The notes under the pieces are model-generated. The model did no database searches. It saw nothing but the letters and a program-made list of their open reading frames with translations, and was not told the origin of the DNA. This document shows positions 1-12,171 of a stretch of 64,000 nt of DNA, one piece after another (the first letter of the stretch is position 1; every line of letters begins with the position of its first letter). The position numbers were made by a program, and so were the translations under genes. The stretch lies in NCBI RefSeq assembly GCF_016808095.1, contig NC_068974.1, forward strand, positions 25,838,825 through 25,902,824, read 5' to 3'. This DNA comes from Vigna angularis. Lineage: Eukaryota; Streptophyta; Magnoliopsida; Fabales; Fabaceae.

Positions 1-462
1 GGGTTAATGATGTGTTTGCTGTACACATTCAAGATGGGTTTTTTTTTTGTTATTTCATTATGATCCAAAATGACTTTCTGATAGCAATCATTTTGTCCAT
101 GTGTTTTTCATGGCTATACTTAGTTACCATTTATCAGAATAGTCAATGCATTGCATTAACTGCTCGAGACCATGTAGTTAGAAATCTTTTTATTCTTATT
201 ATTTTTTTCATCTTGGGAGTTTGGGATTGCTAAAGATAAATTTAGAAGATGATTTTCAAGTAAAATATATATTTTTCTATCAATCTTATTTTTCTTTCCA
301 AAAATTGTCAGTATTTTATGTTAAATTGTGGTTAAATACTTTGACCTTGCATTGAGGCTTTAAATTTAACAACATAACAATGTGCATCTAGCTTCTTTTT
401 TTTTTTCTTTTATTGCATATATAAGCTATGCTGGCTACAGTATTTACTGATTTGGTTTCCAG

Positions 463-1686
463 ACTTATGATGGAATGATTGTTGGAGAGCATTCACGGGA
501 TACAGATCTTGATGTAAGTATTCTTAGCCTGAATGCTAGTTCTATATCAAAGTTGGTGGCTCGCTAACAAATACTGATATTTCAGGTGAATCCAGTGAGG
601 TCCAAAGAACTTACAAATGTACGTGCTGCTTCCAAAGATGAGAATGTTAGGCTAACTCCCCCTCGCCTGGTATGTATTTTGTCAGGCAAAATTATGCTGT
701 TACGACTTGCTTATTTTTAGACAATGAGAATTCTAATACTAATAACTACATAACCAAGTAGGGGGTTCATGATTTCTATTCATTCATGCATATTACCCAG
801 CAATTAGTTTTAGGACTCATCGTTTGATAGATCTAATTAGGAGTTCACATACCCTGATATTTTTAAGTATTCACTGGAAGTACAAAATTCAAATAAATCT
901 TTACCTCGCCTGAACTATGAAATTTTTTGTTGTTTGTTGATTGTCAGAGATCATATACAATAATTGCTTTAGAGATAATCTTCATAAGCGAAAAATATTT
1001 TCTTAACTTTTTGTCACAGTTTTCAAATACGAAAGCTTATGAAACAGAATAATTTTGAAGTCTGATATCGAACGGTGACTATCAATATTCAATTAACTTT
1101 GAATATTTTGAAGTCTGAAACAGAATAATTTTCTTAACTTTTTGTCACAGTTTTCAAATACGAAAGCTTATGAAACAGAATAATTTTGAAGTCTGATATC
1201 GAACGGTGACTATCAATATTCAATTAACCATGTCCTTTTGGCTTCTTGGATTCCACCATGCATTTATGTTTCAGACTTGGCATCATCACTTTTAGGCTGT
1301 ATTTAGTATGTAATTGAAAAGTAGTTAGCGGAAAGGCAGCCATATTGTAATGGTTGTACCTTGTGTACTTACATCTGATGTGGTGTGGTTGCAGATGACA
1401 CTTGAAGAAGCTATAGGTTATGTAGCTTCCGATGAGCTTATTGAGGTAAATATCTGCATGCAATTTATTGTCGTCAAAATTATGTTACTTTTTTGTTCTT
1501 TAAAGTTTTAACGTTTGTGGTGATATTCATTTGACATCAATAACTTTTGTTAATTGTTCTCACTGTTGCATTTCTCGTACGTTTAAACTTTTGTTCCTGA
1601 AGGTTACACCAAAAGCCATTCGTTTACGCAAGAAATACCTTGATGTTAACAAGCGGAAAGCTATGAGTAAAAGGCCAAAGGAGTGA
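463..1686 (+). CDS. TypA/BipA-family GTPase, C-terminal exons (5' part outside window)
   Basis: Four exons are supported by reading frame and splice sites: 463-513, 586-669, 1395-1445 and 1603-1686 (stop TGA). Together they encode the last 89 residues. The peptide contains YDGMIVGEHSRD, then ELTNVRA, TPPRLMTLEEAI, DELIEVTPKAIRLRKK and a basic tail ending KRPKE. These match the C-terminal domain of TypA/BipA, a ribosome-associated translational GTPase; bacterial TypA has the same order (IHSR, LTNMRA, MTLEQAL, DELVEVTP). All four exons are phase 0. Plants have chloroplast (SVR3-type) and other organellar members; the LTPPRLMTLEEAI wording recalls the EMB2785-type member, but this is from memory. 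The GTPase domain lies upstream of the window, and positions 1-462 look like intron. Family call is firm, the subfamily is not. Confidence 0.9.
998..1228. repeat. 131-bp period direct duplication in an intron
   Basis: About 100 bp at 998-1097 recurs almost exactly at 1129-1228, offset by 131 bp, inside the TypA intron between the exons at 586-669 and 1395-1445. It includes the string TATCGAACGGTGACTATC in both copies. Looks like a simple tandem duplication. Confidence 0.85.
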
Positions 1687-4600
1687 AGAGACGACATAAA
1701 GTAGAAGGCCAGAGGAATGAAGAATTTATCCTCGATTAAATTTTGTAAAATTCAGTGTACGATATAGTCTTTACAAGCAATTTTTTTCTTACCAGGTTCT
1801 TGCATAATTAAAGTATTGATTGTATTACAAGTTCAGCAGAAAGAAATATTCTTTTGTAGTGATAAGTAAGTTAACTCAATTTTGTATTTTCACAGTAGAG
1901 GTTAATAATTGGCCATGGAACAAGTTGCTCATGGTGATGATGCAATATCAAAAACGTTTGTTCAAAAGATTAAACTGTATCTGCTTTGTAATAATGGTTT
2001 ACTCTGACATTTCCTTTACTTTGTCCTCACCAAAACAGAAGGCAATGTTTACCATCTTTTTAAGGACATGGTTGGACTAAGAACTTCTAAGAAAGATAGA
2101 ATGAGATTTTTCTTAAGTTAAAAGTAGTTTATGTATAAATTACTTTCAAGAAGTTTCTTCATATAGTTTCTCTTTGAAAAATATTTAATGTCTAGAAATG
2201 GTCATAATCTACTGTATCTACTTTTTGCTATAAAATTAAAGTGAACGTCTTTCTTGACTTGTGCTTTTCTCTTAGGTTTTGTGGAAGGGTCAAATGCTTC
2301 AATGCATTGTGTTATTTATAGATTCATTGACCACATAACGGATATTAAATTTACCAGCAGCCTAGTTAGAAATTCAAATATTCAAAGCCACGTGACTGCA
2401 AGTGAGTCTTAAAAAAATTGAGACAGGTTATTAAAATTTTCACTTTATTGAGTTTCTTTATAAATTTAAATTTTTTAATTAAAACTTTTATTAATCTTTT
2501 ATAATTTATCTATTTTACAGAAAAATAAAAAATAGTGATTCAATTGAAAAATATAATTTACTTTAGTACTCAAAGGATTATAAAAGTTTTAGACTCAGAT
2601 TCAATTTGAAAATTTTTAAAATCTTAATTCAGTCTAAAATTTTCTATTATTAGTTAAAGTTATTAGATTATTTCAGTTATACAAATTTGTAATATTTAAT
2701 TAATAATTGAAACGTGATCAAAATGTTATCGAATTTTAGACGAGATGACTCTTTAGTTTTCTTAATATATTTTGGTGGTGGGAACAAAAACTATACTAAA
2801 ACATGAAAATTAAATTGCAATTATAGACACGTCGATATTTGAAGTTTTTAAAGAAAAAAAGGTTTATGTAACACAGAAAGGTAGGTTCATGTATTAAAAA
2901 TAGTAATTTATGGTTTCTATTAAGTTACATTGTTATAAAGAAATTGATCGGTTTGTGTATAATTATGCTCCTATGAAAAAACATTTTAAAAAATTTGAGA
3001 CAACTTATAATTTTATGTTTTTTTTAATTATATTTGATTATTATATACCATATAATTATATTTGATTAATTTGAGACTAATCTAATAGGAGAATTATTTC
3101 GAATAATCCAAAACAACAAGTATGCTAACCATTTTCTGCTAGAGATATTACAGAACTAGTTTTCATGATTTTTTCTATAAATATTTATGAAAGACAAAAA
3201 AAAAACTATATCTAACGAATAAATTAATTTTAGTTAATAAAATAATTTTATTTTTTGTTTTTTATTCTTTAAACAATTTGTATAGATAAACTCACCTTGA
3301 TAGGGATTGGAGTTGTTTTAACATCTCTATTGTATATTAACCTAAAATCATGTTTACTCTTAAATGGAAGTTGGACTAAGAAATTTACTTTAGAAATTAT
3401 TTAAAGGTATGTTTAAAACAACATTTTAAAATTTAATTTAAATATATCAAAATTTGGAAACAAAAGTGACGTTGAGGAACCTGGAATCACATCAATGAAC
3501 AGTAAATTATTAATGATGAATGAGCATTGAAGAATGGAATTTAAATTCCAAGCTAACACTCCAACTACATGAGTAAAGTACAGTGACACTTTTTATTTAT
3601 GTCACAAGGCTACCATGATTTCTAGCTCCACCAAATATTACTCTATTTTTGCTTCTAATAATATATTTGGTAAGCAAAATTTAAATGTTACAAACAATGT
3701 TTCACAATTACATTTCTAACCTAATAATTTTCATGACCTATTTTCGGATTATTTTTCGATGAGTACTAGTATCTTGACCCCTGTGGGATTTTTTAATTTA
3801 TTTTTTTAATAATAATAAATTTTAAAATATAATATTTATATAAATATACAATTATAATTATCACCTTTTTCAAATTTAAAAGATAAAGTTAATAAATTAT
3901 TAATATATACTATTATAAAATGTAACATATTAAATAATGTATAAGTGATAGTATGCAAGTATTCAGTTTCATTTTTTAAAACTTTAGTGAGTAGCCATAT
4001 CTTTTACTTGTTTTTCTGTTTTCACCACCATAGAGAGCTCATTTGATTAGTAATCTTCTTCTTTATTGCAGATGATTTTTTTCCAAATACAACTATTGTT
4101 TCTAAATTACATTGCTTAGATTTTTATTCACACAATTAATTATAAATGAAGATCTACTGAACCAGATGTATAATTAAATGTATTAAGACAACAACAAACT
4201 TCATATTAATAATATAGATAAATTACAATTTTAGTTCCTTTCAATTTTTTATTTTTCTTCATGAGTTTAGTTCTTATATTCTTCAAAAAATTCCCTAGTT
4301 TTCATCTTCACATATGAATTATTTCTTTTACTCGGTACAAGTGAATTCTAAAGTTGACTTATTAGTTGAAGATACGATAAAAATAATTTAATTAATATAT
4401 AAAATAAAAAACTTACAAAAAATGGTCTGTTAGACCAAATTCATGTTTTATTTTTCTCTAAAATCTAGGGATTGAAGTTGTATAAAAAATTATAAAAGAA
4501 CCAAAAAAATATGGTCAAGAAATTTAGAAGATCAAAATTATAATTTAGCCTAGATTATTTATAAATAAAATAAATAATACATGTACTTAAAATTTTGTAG

Positions 4601-5150
4601 TTTCTTACACAATTACCCAATTAAAAAATTATAAAAAATAATTTTACTAAATTTTGAAGTAATTATACAAAAGTCATATCATTAATATCACCATATATAT
4701 GAATAAATTGATATTGAATTGTTTTAATTAACTTTGGATGAGTTAAAAAGCTTTTAAAGTTACATTACATATTATGTAATCATAAATAAATATTTAAGCT
4801 CTTAAATATTATATTAAACTCCAATCAGTTAAATCCACACAAAAAAAATGAAGTTAAATTTGAAGGTTTTTCCTTCATTTTCTCACTCCAAAAGAAAAAA
4901 ATAAAATAATAAGATGTATGGATGAGGGTGAAAAAGGTAATTGGAAGCAAAGCCATTTTGATTGTTATCATTGTTTGATATCATTCATTCCATTCTTTCT
5001 TTGAATGCTTCTCCCTCCATACCCTTCTGCCATTACAACATCAACAACATTAACACCATCCTTTTTCTCTCTCTTCTTCATTTCCAATGCTGAAACTTGC
5101 AGGGTTCATAGACACTGACCCAATTGAATTCCCGCAAGAGAATTGAAGAA
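1687..5150. other. 3' flank of TypA gene and AT-rich intergenic spacer
   Basis: No coding frame with recognisable content. The first few hundred bases are the probable 3' UTR of the TypA gene (AATTAAAG near 1806 is a possible poly(A) signal). The rest is AT-rich spacer with short homopolymer tracts. The last ~150 bp before the Rab gene are pyrimidine-rich (CTCTCTCTTCTTC), as expected for a plant 5' leader, so the Rab promoter and leader probably start near 4950-5050. Confidence 0.6.
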
Positions 5151-5208
5151 AAAACCATCAAGTGAGGATCTTTTGAAGGCACGGATCGCGTGAGAAGGAA
5201 GAGGGAAA

Positions 5209-7923
5209 ATGGGTGCGTATAGAGCGGACGATGATTACGACTACTTGTTCAAGGTGGTGTTGATCGGAGACTCCGGCGTTGGGAAATCGAACCTCTTGTC
5301 TCGATTCACGAAGAACGAATTCAGTTTGGAATCTAAATCCACCATTGGCGTTGAATTCGCCACCCGCAGCATCCACGTCGATGACAAGATCGTAAAGGCG
5401 CAAATTTGGGACACCGCGGGCCAAGAAAGGTCACTGCTTTTTCTATTTTTTGTCTTTTTCGACGTTTGGAAAGGATTTGTTTCCTATTGTGAACGTAACC
5501 AAGATTTTAAAATTTCGTGAAAAAAAAAACGCGTTTATGTTTAATGGGTAAATATGTTTCGAAAGTGATTGTTCAGATGATTTTGGGACGGAACTATTTC
5601 ATTTCATCTCATATCAGATTTCTATTTTTTTTTTTTTACGGATTTGAACGAGGGGAACGAAAATAAATATGCAACAAAAGAAAGAAACAGACTGGAAAAG
5701 ATCGTTTTTCTTTTGGCACATAAATATTGAATTTTTAGTATTTTTTTTCTTTGGTTTTTCTTCAATTTAGATTTCTAACTTTTCCTTTGATTGTCTTCCC
5801 ACCCTAGCAAACATAGGGTATGGTTGGTTGTTTGATGATTGGGGCTGCATTGGGTGGACCATAGTTTTGTGGGGGTTTGATTAAAGTTTAATGTGTTTTG
5901 TTATTTTTTTTTTATAATGGTTTGTGATTTGATTTGGCAATGATGAATTATGCAGGTAACATGGGATTTTGATCGAACTTTTTATTTTTTTGTATCTTTA
6001 AGTATGCAAGCATGAGATTATTCATTGAGCTTTTTGTTATAGGATGGAGAATGTTGCTATTTCATGCTATTTATGGTACTGTGTATGGGTATTCTGAAAT
6101 TAATGAAAATCATGAAATTGATGAATTTAAAAAGTAATGAAATGGGTTTAAGATTGTTTTGTTTCCCCTTTGTGTTGGTTTCAAGGTTGCTGGGGGAGGG
6201 ATATAGTTGTTCTGTGGATGAATTATTGAAGAATGGTCCAAAATTTTAGAGTATAAATGTATGTCTGTAATAATGGATGAGTGTGAAAATGTCTATTGCT
6301 TCCAGATCCATTGATTCTTACAAAATCTTCATTTCTTTCTTTGATCTGACTCCTTTAAAGTGAGTAACTCATTTCAGAATATAAAATAATATTAATTGTT
6401 TATCAGGAAAATTAAATGTTGATATTATTACATATGCATGCATAACAAATTATGTGCATGCTATCAACATTGAAATGACTTACTTTACCATTGCTCCCTT
6501 CAGAGAAAGTCATTTTAGAAATTATAGTGGGAAGATGACAGAACAGCTTGACTTCTCAAGTTTGGCTTGCTTTATTTGGTTCCGTATGTCAGGCACTTTT
6601 TTGAAATGAAATGAGACTGAGATTTTGTATGTGACTGATTAAATCTAAAGTATGACTGTTTCACATTTTCTGAGAAATATTTAATGAGGTGGAATATGGT
6701 AGCTGTATGAAGTGTGTTGTAGGACAAGGATAATTATTTCTATCTGGGAGTGTGATTTAATGTGATCCTTTGGTTAGGTTTTATTTGCCAACGAGAATGG
6801 TATACTATACACATGCACAAAATGGTGCAACACAGTAATAGTGGAAAGGTGCCAGTTTTGGCTGTATTAAATATAGCAACAACCACCAAACTTTGTCACA
6901 CAAGATGTATAGGAAGCCAATCCATTTTAGTCCCCAAAAGGTAGAAGTAACTTCAAATTTGGATTCTCTGCTCTTTTTTTGGCTGTCATCTGCTGTGTCT
7001 TTAAAATACATTGATTTTAATGTTTTAAAGTAGATTAAAAATCTTTTTAATATATCAAAAGTAGTGTATTTTAACAGCAGAAGACAGCACAAAAAAACCT
7101 TGGCCCTTTAAAGAAAATTAATGTCTAGTTCTTCAGTAACGAATAGTTTCATTAATATGGTCCCTACAACTACATTTGACATTAATTCAGTCTCTTAATT
7201 GTAGAAGTTAATATCAATTTAGTCCATTAACAGCAGAAAATGACATCAATCTAGCTCTGCAATCTCAGTATGTATTTGATATCAATTTTCATGATTGAGA
7301 AGGGACTAACATTATGTCAAACTTAAAAGAAGCTGAAAGATTCAATGTTTTTTCAAGACACTTCTACAATGATTTTTTTTGTAACATAGCTTTACTTTGA
7401 AGTCTACACTGGCAATGATTTTTGTCTATGAGATGGTGATTCCATCATAATGCTGCACATATCAGGTCTGATTTTTGGTATTTCCCACAGATATCGTGCA
7501 ATCACAAGCGCGTATTATCGAGGGGCCGTTGGAGCATTGCTTGTGTATGATGTTACCAGACATGTGACTTTTGAAAACGTGGAGAGATGGTTAAAGGAGC
7601 TTCGTGATCACACAGATGCAAACATTGTAATCATGCTGGTAGGGAACAAGGCGGATCTGCGCCACCTACGAGCGGTGGCGACGGACGACGCGAAGGCATT
7701 CGCCGAGCGAGAAAACACATTCTTCATGGAAACATCTGCTCTTGAGTCGTTGAATGTTGACAATGCCTTCACAGAAGTTCTGACTCAGATATATCGTGTT
7801 GTTAGTAGGAAGACTCTTGAGATTGGAGATGACCCTGCAGCGTTGCCTAAGGGCCAGACCATCAATGTTGGCTCCAAGGATGATGTCTCAGCTGTCAAAA
7901 AGGCTGGATGCTGCTCTGCATAA
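5209..7923 (+). CDS. RabA1-type (Rab11-like) small GTPase
   Basis: Two exons, 5209-5429 and 7491-7923, joined across a 2.06-kb phase-2 intron, give a 217-residue protein, the usual RabA length. G motifs are intact: GDSGVGKS (20-27), effector Thr45 in STIGVEF, WDTAGQE (67-73), GNKAD (125-129) and ETSAL near 155. The C-terminus ends GCCSA, a double-cysteine geranylgeranylation site that anchors the protein to membranes. The intron splits the codon just after WDTAGQE, a position I recall as typical of plant RabA genes. RabA1 proteins act in trans-Golgi/recycling-endosome traffic to the plasma membrane and cell plate. The start is the first ATG after a CT-rich leader and gives the canonical N-terminus. 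Everything needed for function is visible. Subclass is from overall pattern, so RabA1 versus RabA2 is less certain than Rab11-like. Confidence 0.96.
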
Positions 7924-8356
7924 TTTCACAACCCTTTTGCACCACAATGCTATATCTATTTCTGCATGATGATTCAACCAACCAAGTGAAAGCTACTTAC
8001 ACTTATCTTTTTATGTAATTTCTCCCTCATATCTTGCCAAGTTTGTTGTTTTCTTTTTTCTCTCTTTTCTTTTCATGTAAGCATGGTTTGTTCATAGGAA
8101 TGATGTCATGTTGCCCTTAGATATACACAGAATTTGCTGTTTTGTATTGAGTGAAAGCTACATCTGGTTCTTAGATTGATTGATTGATTCAGAATCTGTT
8201 ACAATCTCATCATTCTTTCTCAAAGTTTCCGTTCCACTGGAACAAGACATAAACTTTGATAGATAGTTAGTGTTATTCAATCCTGAAAGAGTTATGGCTT
8301 CTTGATATGACAGCATTTCATAGCAATTGCATTACCCTTTTCTTTCTGTTAATTTA

Positions 8357-8359
<3 letters not shown>

Positions 8360-8414
<55 letters not shown>
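8360..8414. repeat. (TTA)n microsatellite
   Basis: About 18 uninterrupted TTA/ATT units downstream of the Rab gene. Confidence 0.97.
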
Positions 8415-9116
8415 CTAAACTAGCATAAGGTAAAGGTAAACAAAAAATTTACATCAAAACTTGTACAACACAATCAGAAGATGGAATAACCAATATAAAG
8501 TGATTAGCAGCGTTTGTTTCATTCTTCTCTAAAGTCTGTGATGTCTCTCTCATGCCACATCTGCTGTACATTTTCTTTTTCCCTTTTTGTAGATCTCACC
8601 AAAATAAGCAATTTTCTAGAAATTTTATATAACTCTTTTCTTGACACTGCATACTTTCAATTATATATTTATTTACTTTATGTTTATTTTCTCTCATTAA
8701 ATATTTTTGGTATCTGTTTTAGAGTTTGTATTTAATGAGGAGATATATAATCGAAATTGTAATTTACTTATTTTTTTCTATTCTTATGTCACGTATAATT
8801 ATCATGAAAATTAATATTTTTAATTCAAACAAAAGATTATTTTTTTATTATTAAAAATAAAATAGGTAAGTGAATATCTTTTTTTAGAAAAATCTATAAA
8901 TATTAACTTCTTACTTATATTTTTCAACCACAGGTTAATGGTGTCCTATAATAAGGTTTGGAAGAGTAGGGTTTTGCAATTAACTTATGCATTATAGAAA
9001 CAGTGGTATATATCATAATATTTCAAGAGCACAAAATAAATTTTGTCAACAAATAAAATGCATGAGTTGAAGAGAAAAGAAGACTGTATGAATAGATTTA
9101 GGCCATTTTTCCTGGA

Positions 9117-9350
9117 CTTCCATCTCTATAAATTTGTGTTGTTAAATCTGGAATACAATTTTTATTTTCAAATAATACATTTCAAAATATAAAATAAAAA
9201 ATACATTATAATTTAAAATATAATTTTTGTATTTCAGATTGTACATTCTAAAATACACAATAAAAATATATTTTAAATTGTATATTTCATAATACAAATT
9301 TATATTTTGAATCATACAATTAAAAATAAACAAATTTATGGAGGTGTAGG
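9117..9350. mobile_element. Possible MITE-like inverted-repeat element
   Basis: An arm at 9117-9140 (core CCAT..ATAAATTTGT) is mirrored at 9329-9350 (ACAAATTTATGGAGGTG read on +). Between them is almost pure A/T with many TTTTAAAATAT-like stretches. The size (~235 bp) and paired ends fit a MITE, but the arms are imperfect and I found no clear target duplication. Chance pairing in AT-rich DNA is possible. Confidence 0.35.
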
Positions 9351-9772
9351 ATAAAAAGTATATGGAGGTGAAAAAAGAAATCGTCATAAATGTAATGTTC
9401 TAAACTATAGAAAAGTCCAATGACAAAGTTTAATCCAATACAACAAGGAGATCAATAAGGTGTTTCATCTGATCTTGCACCTTCAATCTCTAGAAATACC
9501 CTTGTAATTAATGAGTTAGTGTAGATTAATTTTTTTTATCGAATTTAGTTGAGGATTTCAGTGAATGAGTGTAGAATATATACTTCCTTCGTCCCTACAT
9601 CTCCTTTCATTTCTTTATTATCTTCCTCCACCGTTTTTAGTGGTCTTTGAGAGAGATTTGAGAGAAGTTATTTGTTGAGAAGGGTTATGTTGTGTTGGTG
9701 ATTTCCATTGAAGTTGGGAACTTTTTTTATTTTTAAGTTTATTTTGTCAAATAGGTCTATAAATTTATTTTA

Positions 9773-9965
9773 GGTTTAATGTCTCGGTAGGTCTCTATTT
9801 TCGGCGTGAATTTCAAATAGGTCTCTTTTCTTTTTGACGTCTCAATTGGATTCTTTTTTGTGTAAAATTGTAGCAATTAGGGGTCTGCCGTCAAATTGAA
9901 CAAACGGCCGTTTAAGTTTGGGTTTGGTGGCTCGTATTGATTAATCACACGTGACATTAAAAACG
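9773..9965. repeat. MULE left terminal inverted repeat
   Basis: Pairs with 10914-11112 on the opposite strand, with a few mismatches and small indels, and a divergent stretch between the outer ~130 bp and the inner CGTGACATTAAAAACG block. Confidence 0.8.
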
Positions 9966-10913
9966 AGTATGAATTGATTTTTTATTAAAAAATGGATTGC
10001 ACATATGTTAAATCGTGTAACTTAAGGACAAACTGGGAAAAAAAATTATGTGCAGCCTTGCAACTGAGAAATCGAAATCAGATTGGGAAAAAAATTGGAC
10101 TCCAAATTAGGTTTCATGGGAGAGAAAAAGAAACCCCAATAATTCCCCAATTCAAGCCCTTCAAAGAAATTTCCAAATCCAATTTCATAACCTAACCCCA
10201 AAATTGCAACAGTTGAATTTCAAATCATTTTACAATCTGCAGAAAGGGAATCGAAAACCACCACCCCCAATTCGCAGGCCACACGCGAGAACAGAGAACT
10301 CAAAAACCCCAAATGAAAACCCTTGCCACGAAACGCAGAAACCCTCGTAACCGTAGAGGCATCGCCGTCGCGAGTGATGAACGTTGCGTGTGATCCGCCG
10401 GTTTCGCATCCTCCTCCCTGCAACCAGAACTAAACCAGAAAAAGAAAACGGAAGAAACTCCCTCTCTTACGACGCGAATCAGTGCAAGAAAAGAGAGAAA
10501 GGGAAAAAGAAGAAGAATGTCCAACGCGTTGTCGCAAACCACCACAAAAGCCGCTTGGTCGCGCCATCTCCACACCGTCGCCGCGCCATCACTACCGGAG
10601 TCATCTCTCGTTCCTGCGATACCCAGCCATACCTCGGAGTAAGAGAAAGGAAGAAATCTCTCTATGTTGCGGTTAAAGCAAATGAATAGAAAAAGAAAGC
10701 GCTTCCAACACTGAAATTCTTGATTCAAGCAAAAGAAACAAACGTCCAGAACCCTGAAACTCACCTTCCCCAACTTGATTTCGATTTTGGAATTGCACAG
10801 GAGAATAGGGCTTTCGGCACTTTGATTTTCCAAATTTGCCCTTGCTTAAATTATATTTCCACTATGTACATTTAATTTTTTAATTCAAAAATTAAAAAAA
10901 TATAATTGACACA

Positions 10914-11112
10914 CGTTTTTAATGTCACGTAAATTAAAACTACACCGTCAGCATGCCACCCAATACTCTCCTTAACGGCGTTTGTTCAATTTGACGGCAG
11001 ACCCCTAATTGCTACAATTTTACACAAAAAAGAACCCAATTGAGACGCCGAAAAAAAAAGAAACCTATTTGAAATTCACGCCGAAAATAGGAACCTACCG
11101 AGAAATTAAACT
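10914..11112. repeat. MULE right terminal inverted repeat
   Basis: Reverse complement of 9773-9965. The two arms differ at several positions, so the insertion is not very recent. Confidence 0.8.
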
Positions 11113-11249
11113 TTTATTTTAAAACTCTTAACTCTTAATTGGATATAAAAATCCAATAGATAATGAATCAGATATCGAAATTCGATAAATATAAAAATCT
11201 GATTTACCTACTACATCAGATGTCAATAATATTATTTATAAATGTCTTT

Positions 11250-12130
11250 GAAAAAACATGTATCGGATTATCATATCCAATACATTTTTTTTTTTAAGTT
11301 TTTTTTTAATTTTTAATTATATTATTTATAAATATTTATTATATTATTTTAGTATATTTAATTAGATAATTTTTAAATGTTTAATTTAGTTTTATTAATT
11401 TTATTAAATTATTTGTAAATATTTAATTTATTGTATTAGTTTTTTATTATAATTTAATTATAAATGTTAAATTTATTGTATTAATTTTTAATTTTCTTTA
11501 AATTTTTGTATCAAATAATTTGTATGAATTTTTTTAATTTATTAAGAAAATAATTTTTTTTTTAAAATTCATATGAAAAATTTATTAAAAAAATTAAAAT
11601 TTATATGAAAAACATGTATCGGATTTCTAATACATGGTTTTTGAAGTTTTTTTTTAATTTTTAATTATATTATTTTTAAATATTTATTAGATTATTTTAA
11701 AATATTTAATTAGATAATTTCTAATTGTTTAATTTAGTTTTATTAAGTGTATTAGATTATTTGCAAATATTTATTTTATTGTATTATTTTTTTATTATAA
11801 TTTAATTATAAATGTTAAATTTATTGTATTAGTTTTTTATTTTCTTTAAATTTTAGTATAAAATAATTTGTATGAGTTTTTTTTTAATTTATTAAAAAAA
11901 TAAATTTATTTGAAATTCATATGAAAAGTTTATTAAAAATTTAAAATTCATATGAAAAACATGTATCGGATTTCCTATCCGATACATGGTTTTTGAATTT
12001 TTTTAATTTTTAATTATATTATTTATAAATATTTATTAGATTATTTTAAAATATTTAATTAGATAATTTCTAAATGTTTAATTTTGTTTTATTAAGTTTA
12101 TTAGATTATTTGTAAATATTTAATTTATTA
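11250..12130. repeat. AT-rich tandem repeat, ~350-bp unit
   Basis: Three unit starts are visible from the landmark CATGTATCGGATT at 11257, 11613 and 11960 (spacing 356 and 347 bp). Each is followed by a poly(T) block and the same A/T text (TTAATTATATTATTT..). In the third unit the landmark is part of a palindrome, ATGTATCGGAT-TTCCT-ATCCGATACAT. The last unit is partial. Origin unknown. Confidence 0.85.
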
Positions 12131-12149
12131 AGTTTAATTTTAAAGTATT

Positions 12150-12171
12150 ATATATATATATATATATATAA
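12150..12171. repeat. (TA)n microsatellite
   Basis: About 11 TA units at the end of the AT-rich tandem repeat. Confidence 0.9.

Larger units (their letters stand above)
9773..11112. mobile_element. Non-autonomous Mutator-like element (possible Pack-MULE)
   Basis: Long terminal inverted repeats (left 9773-9965, right 10914-11112) share about 130 bp of near identity starting TTTAAT.TCTCGGTAGG and including CAATTAGGGGTCTGCCGTC, then a second block CGTGACATTAAAAACG. They are flanked by the 9-bp direct repeat TTTATTTTA (9764-9772 and 11113-11121), the length expected for MULEs, though an AT-rich site could match by chance. No transposase frame is present. The interior (about 10000-10850) is GC-richer than its surroundings and looks like genic leader or first-exon DNA, more so on the minus strand. 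Some open frames exist (minus 10300-10833, plus 10384-10689) but none is recognisable. A captured gene fragment is inference. Confidence 0.7.

Noticed and set aside
5158..5424. Minus-strand frame opposite Rab exon 1
   Set aside because: Antisense shadow of a well-supported GTPase exon.
10300..10833. 177-residue minus-strand frame in the MULE
   Set aside because: It has no recognisable domain and a mixed, intron-like composition; kept only as evidence for possible gene capture.
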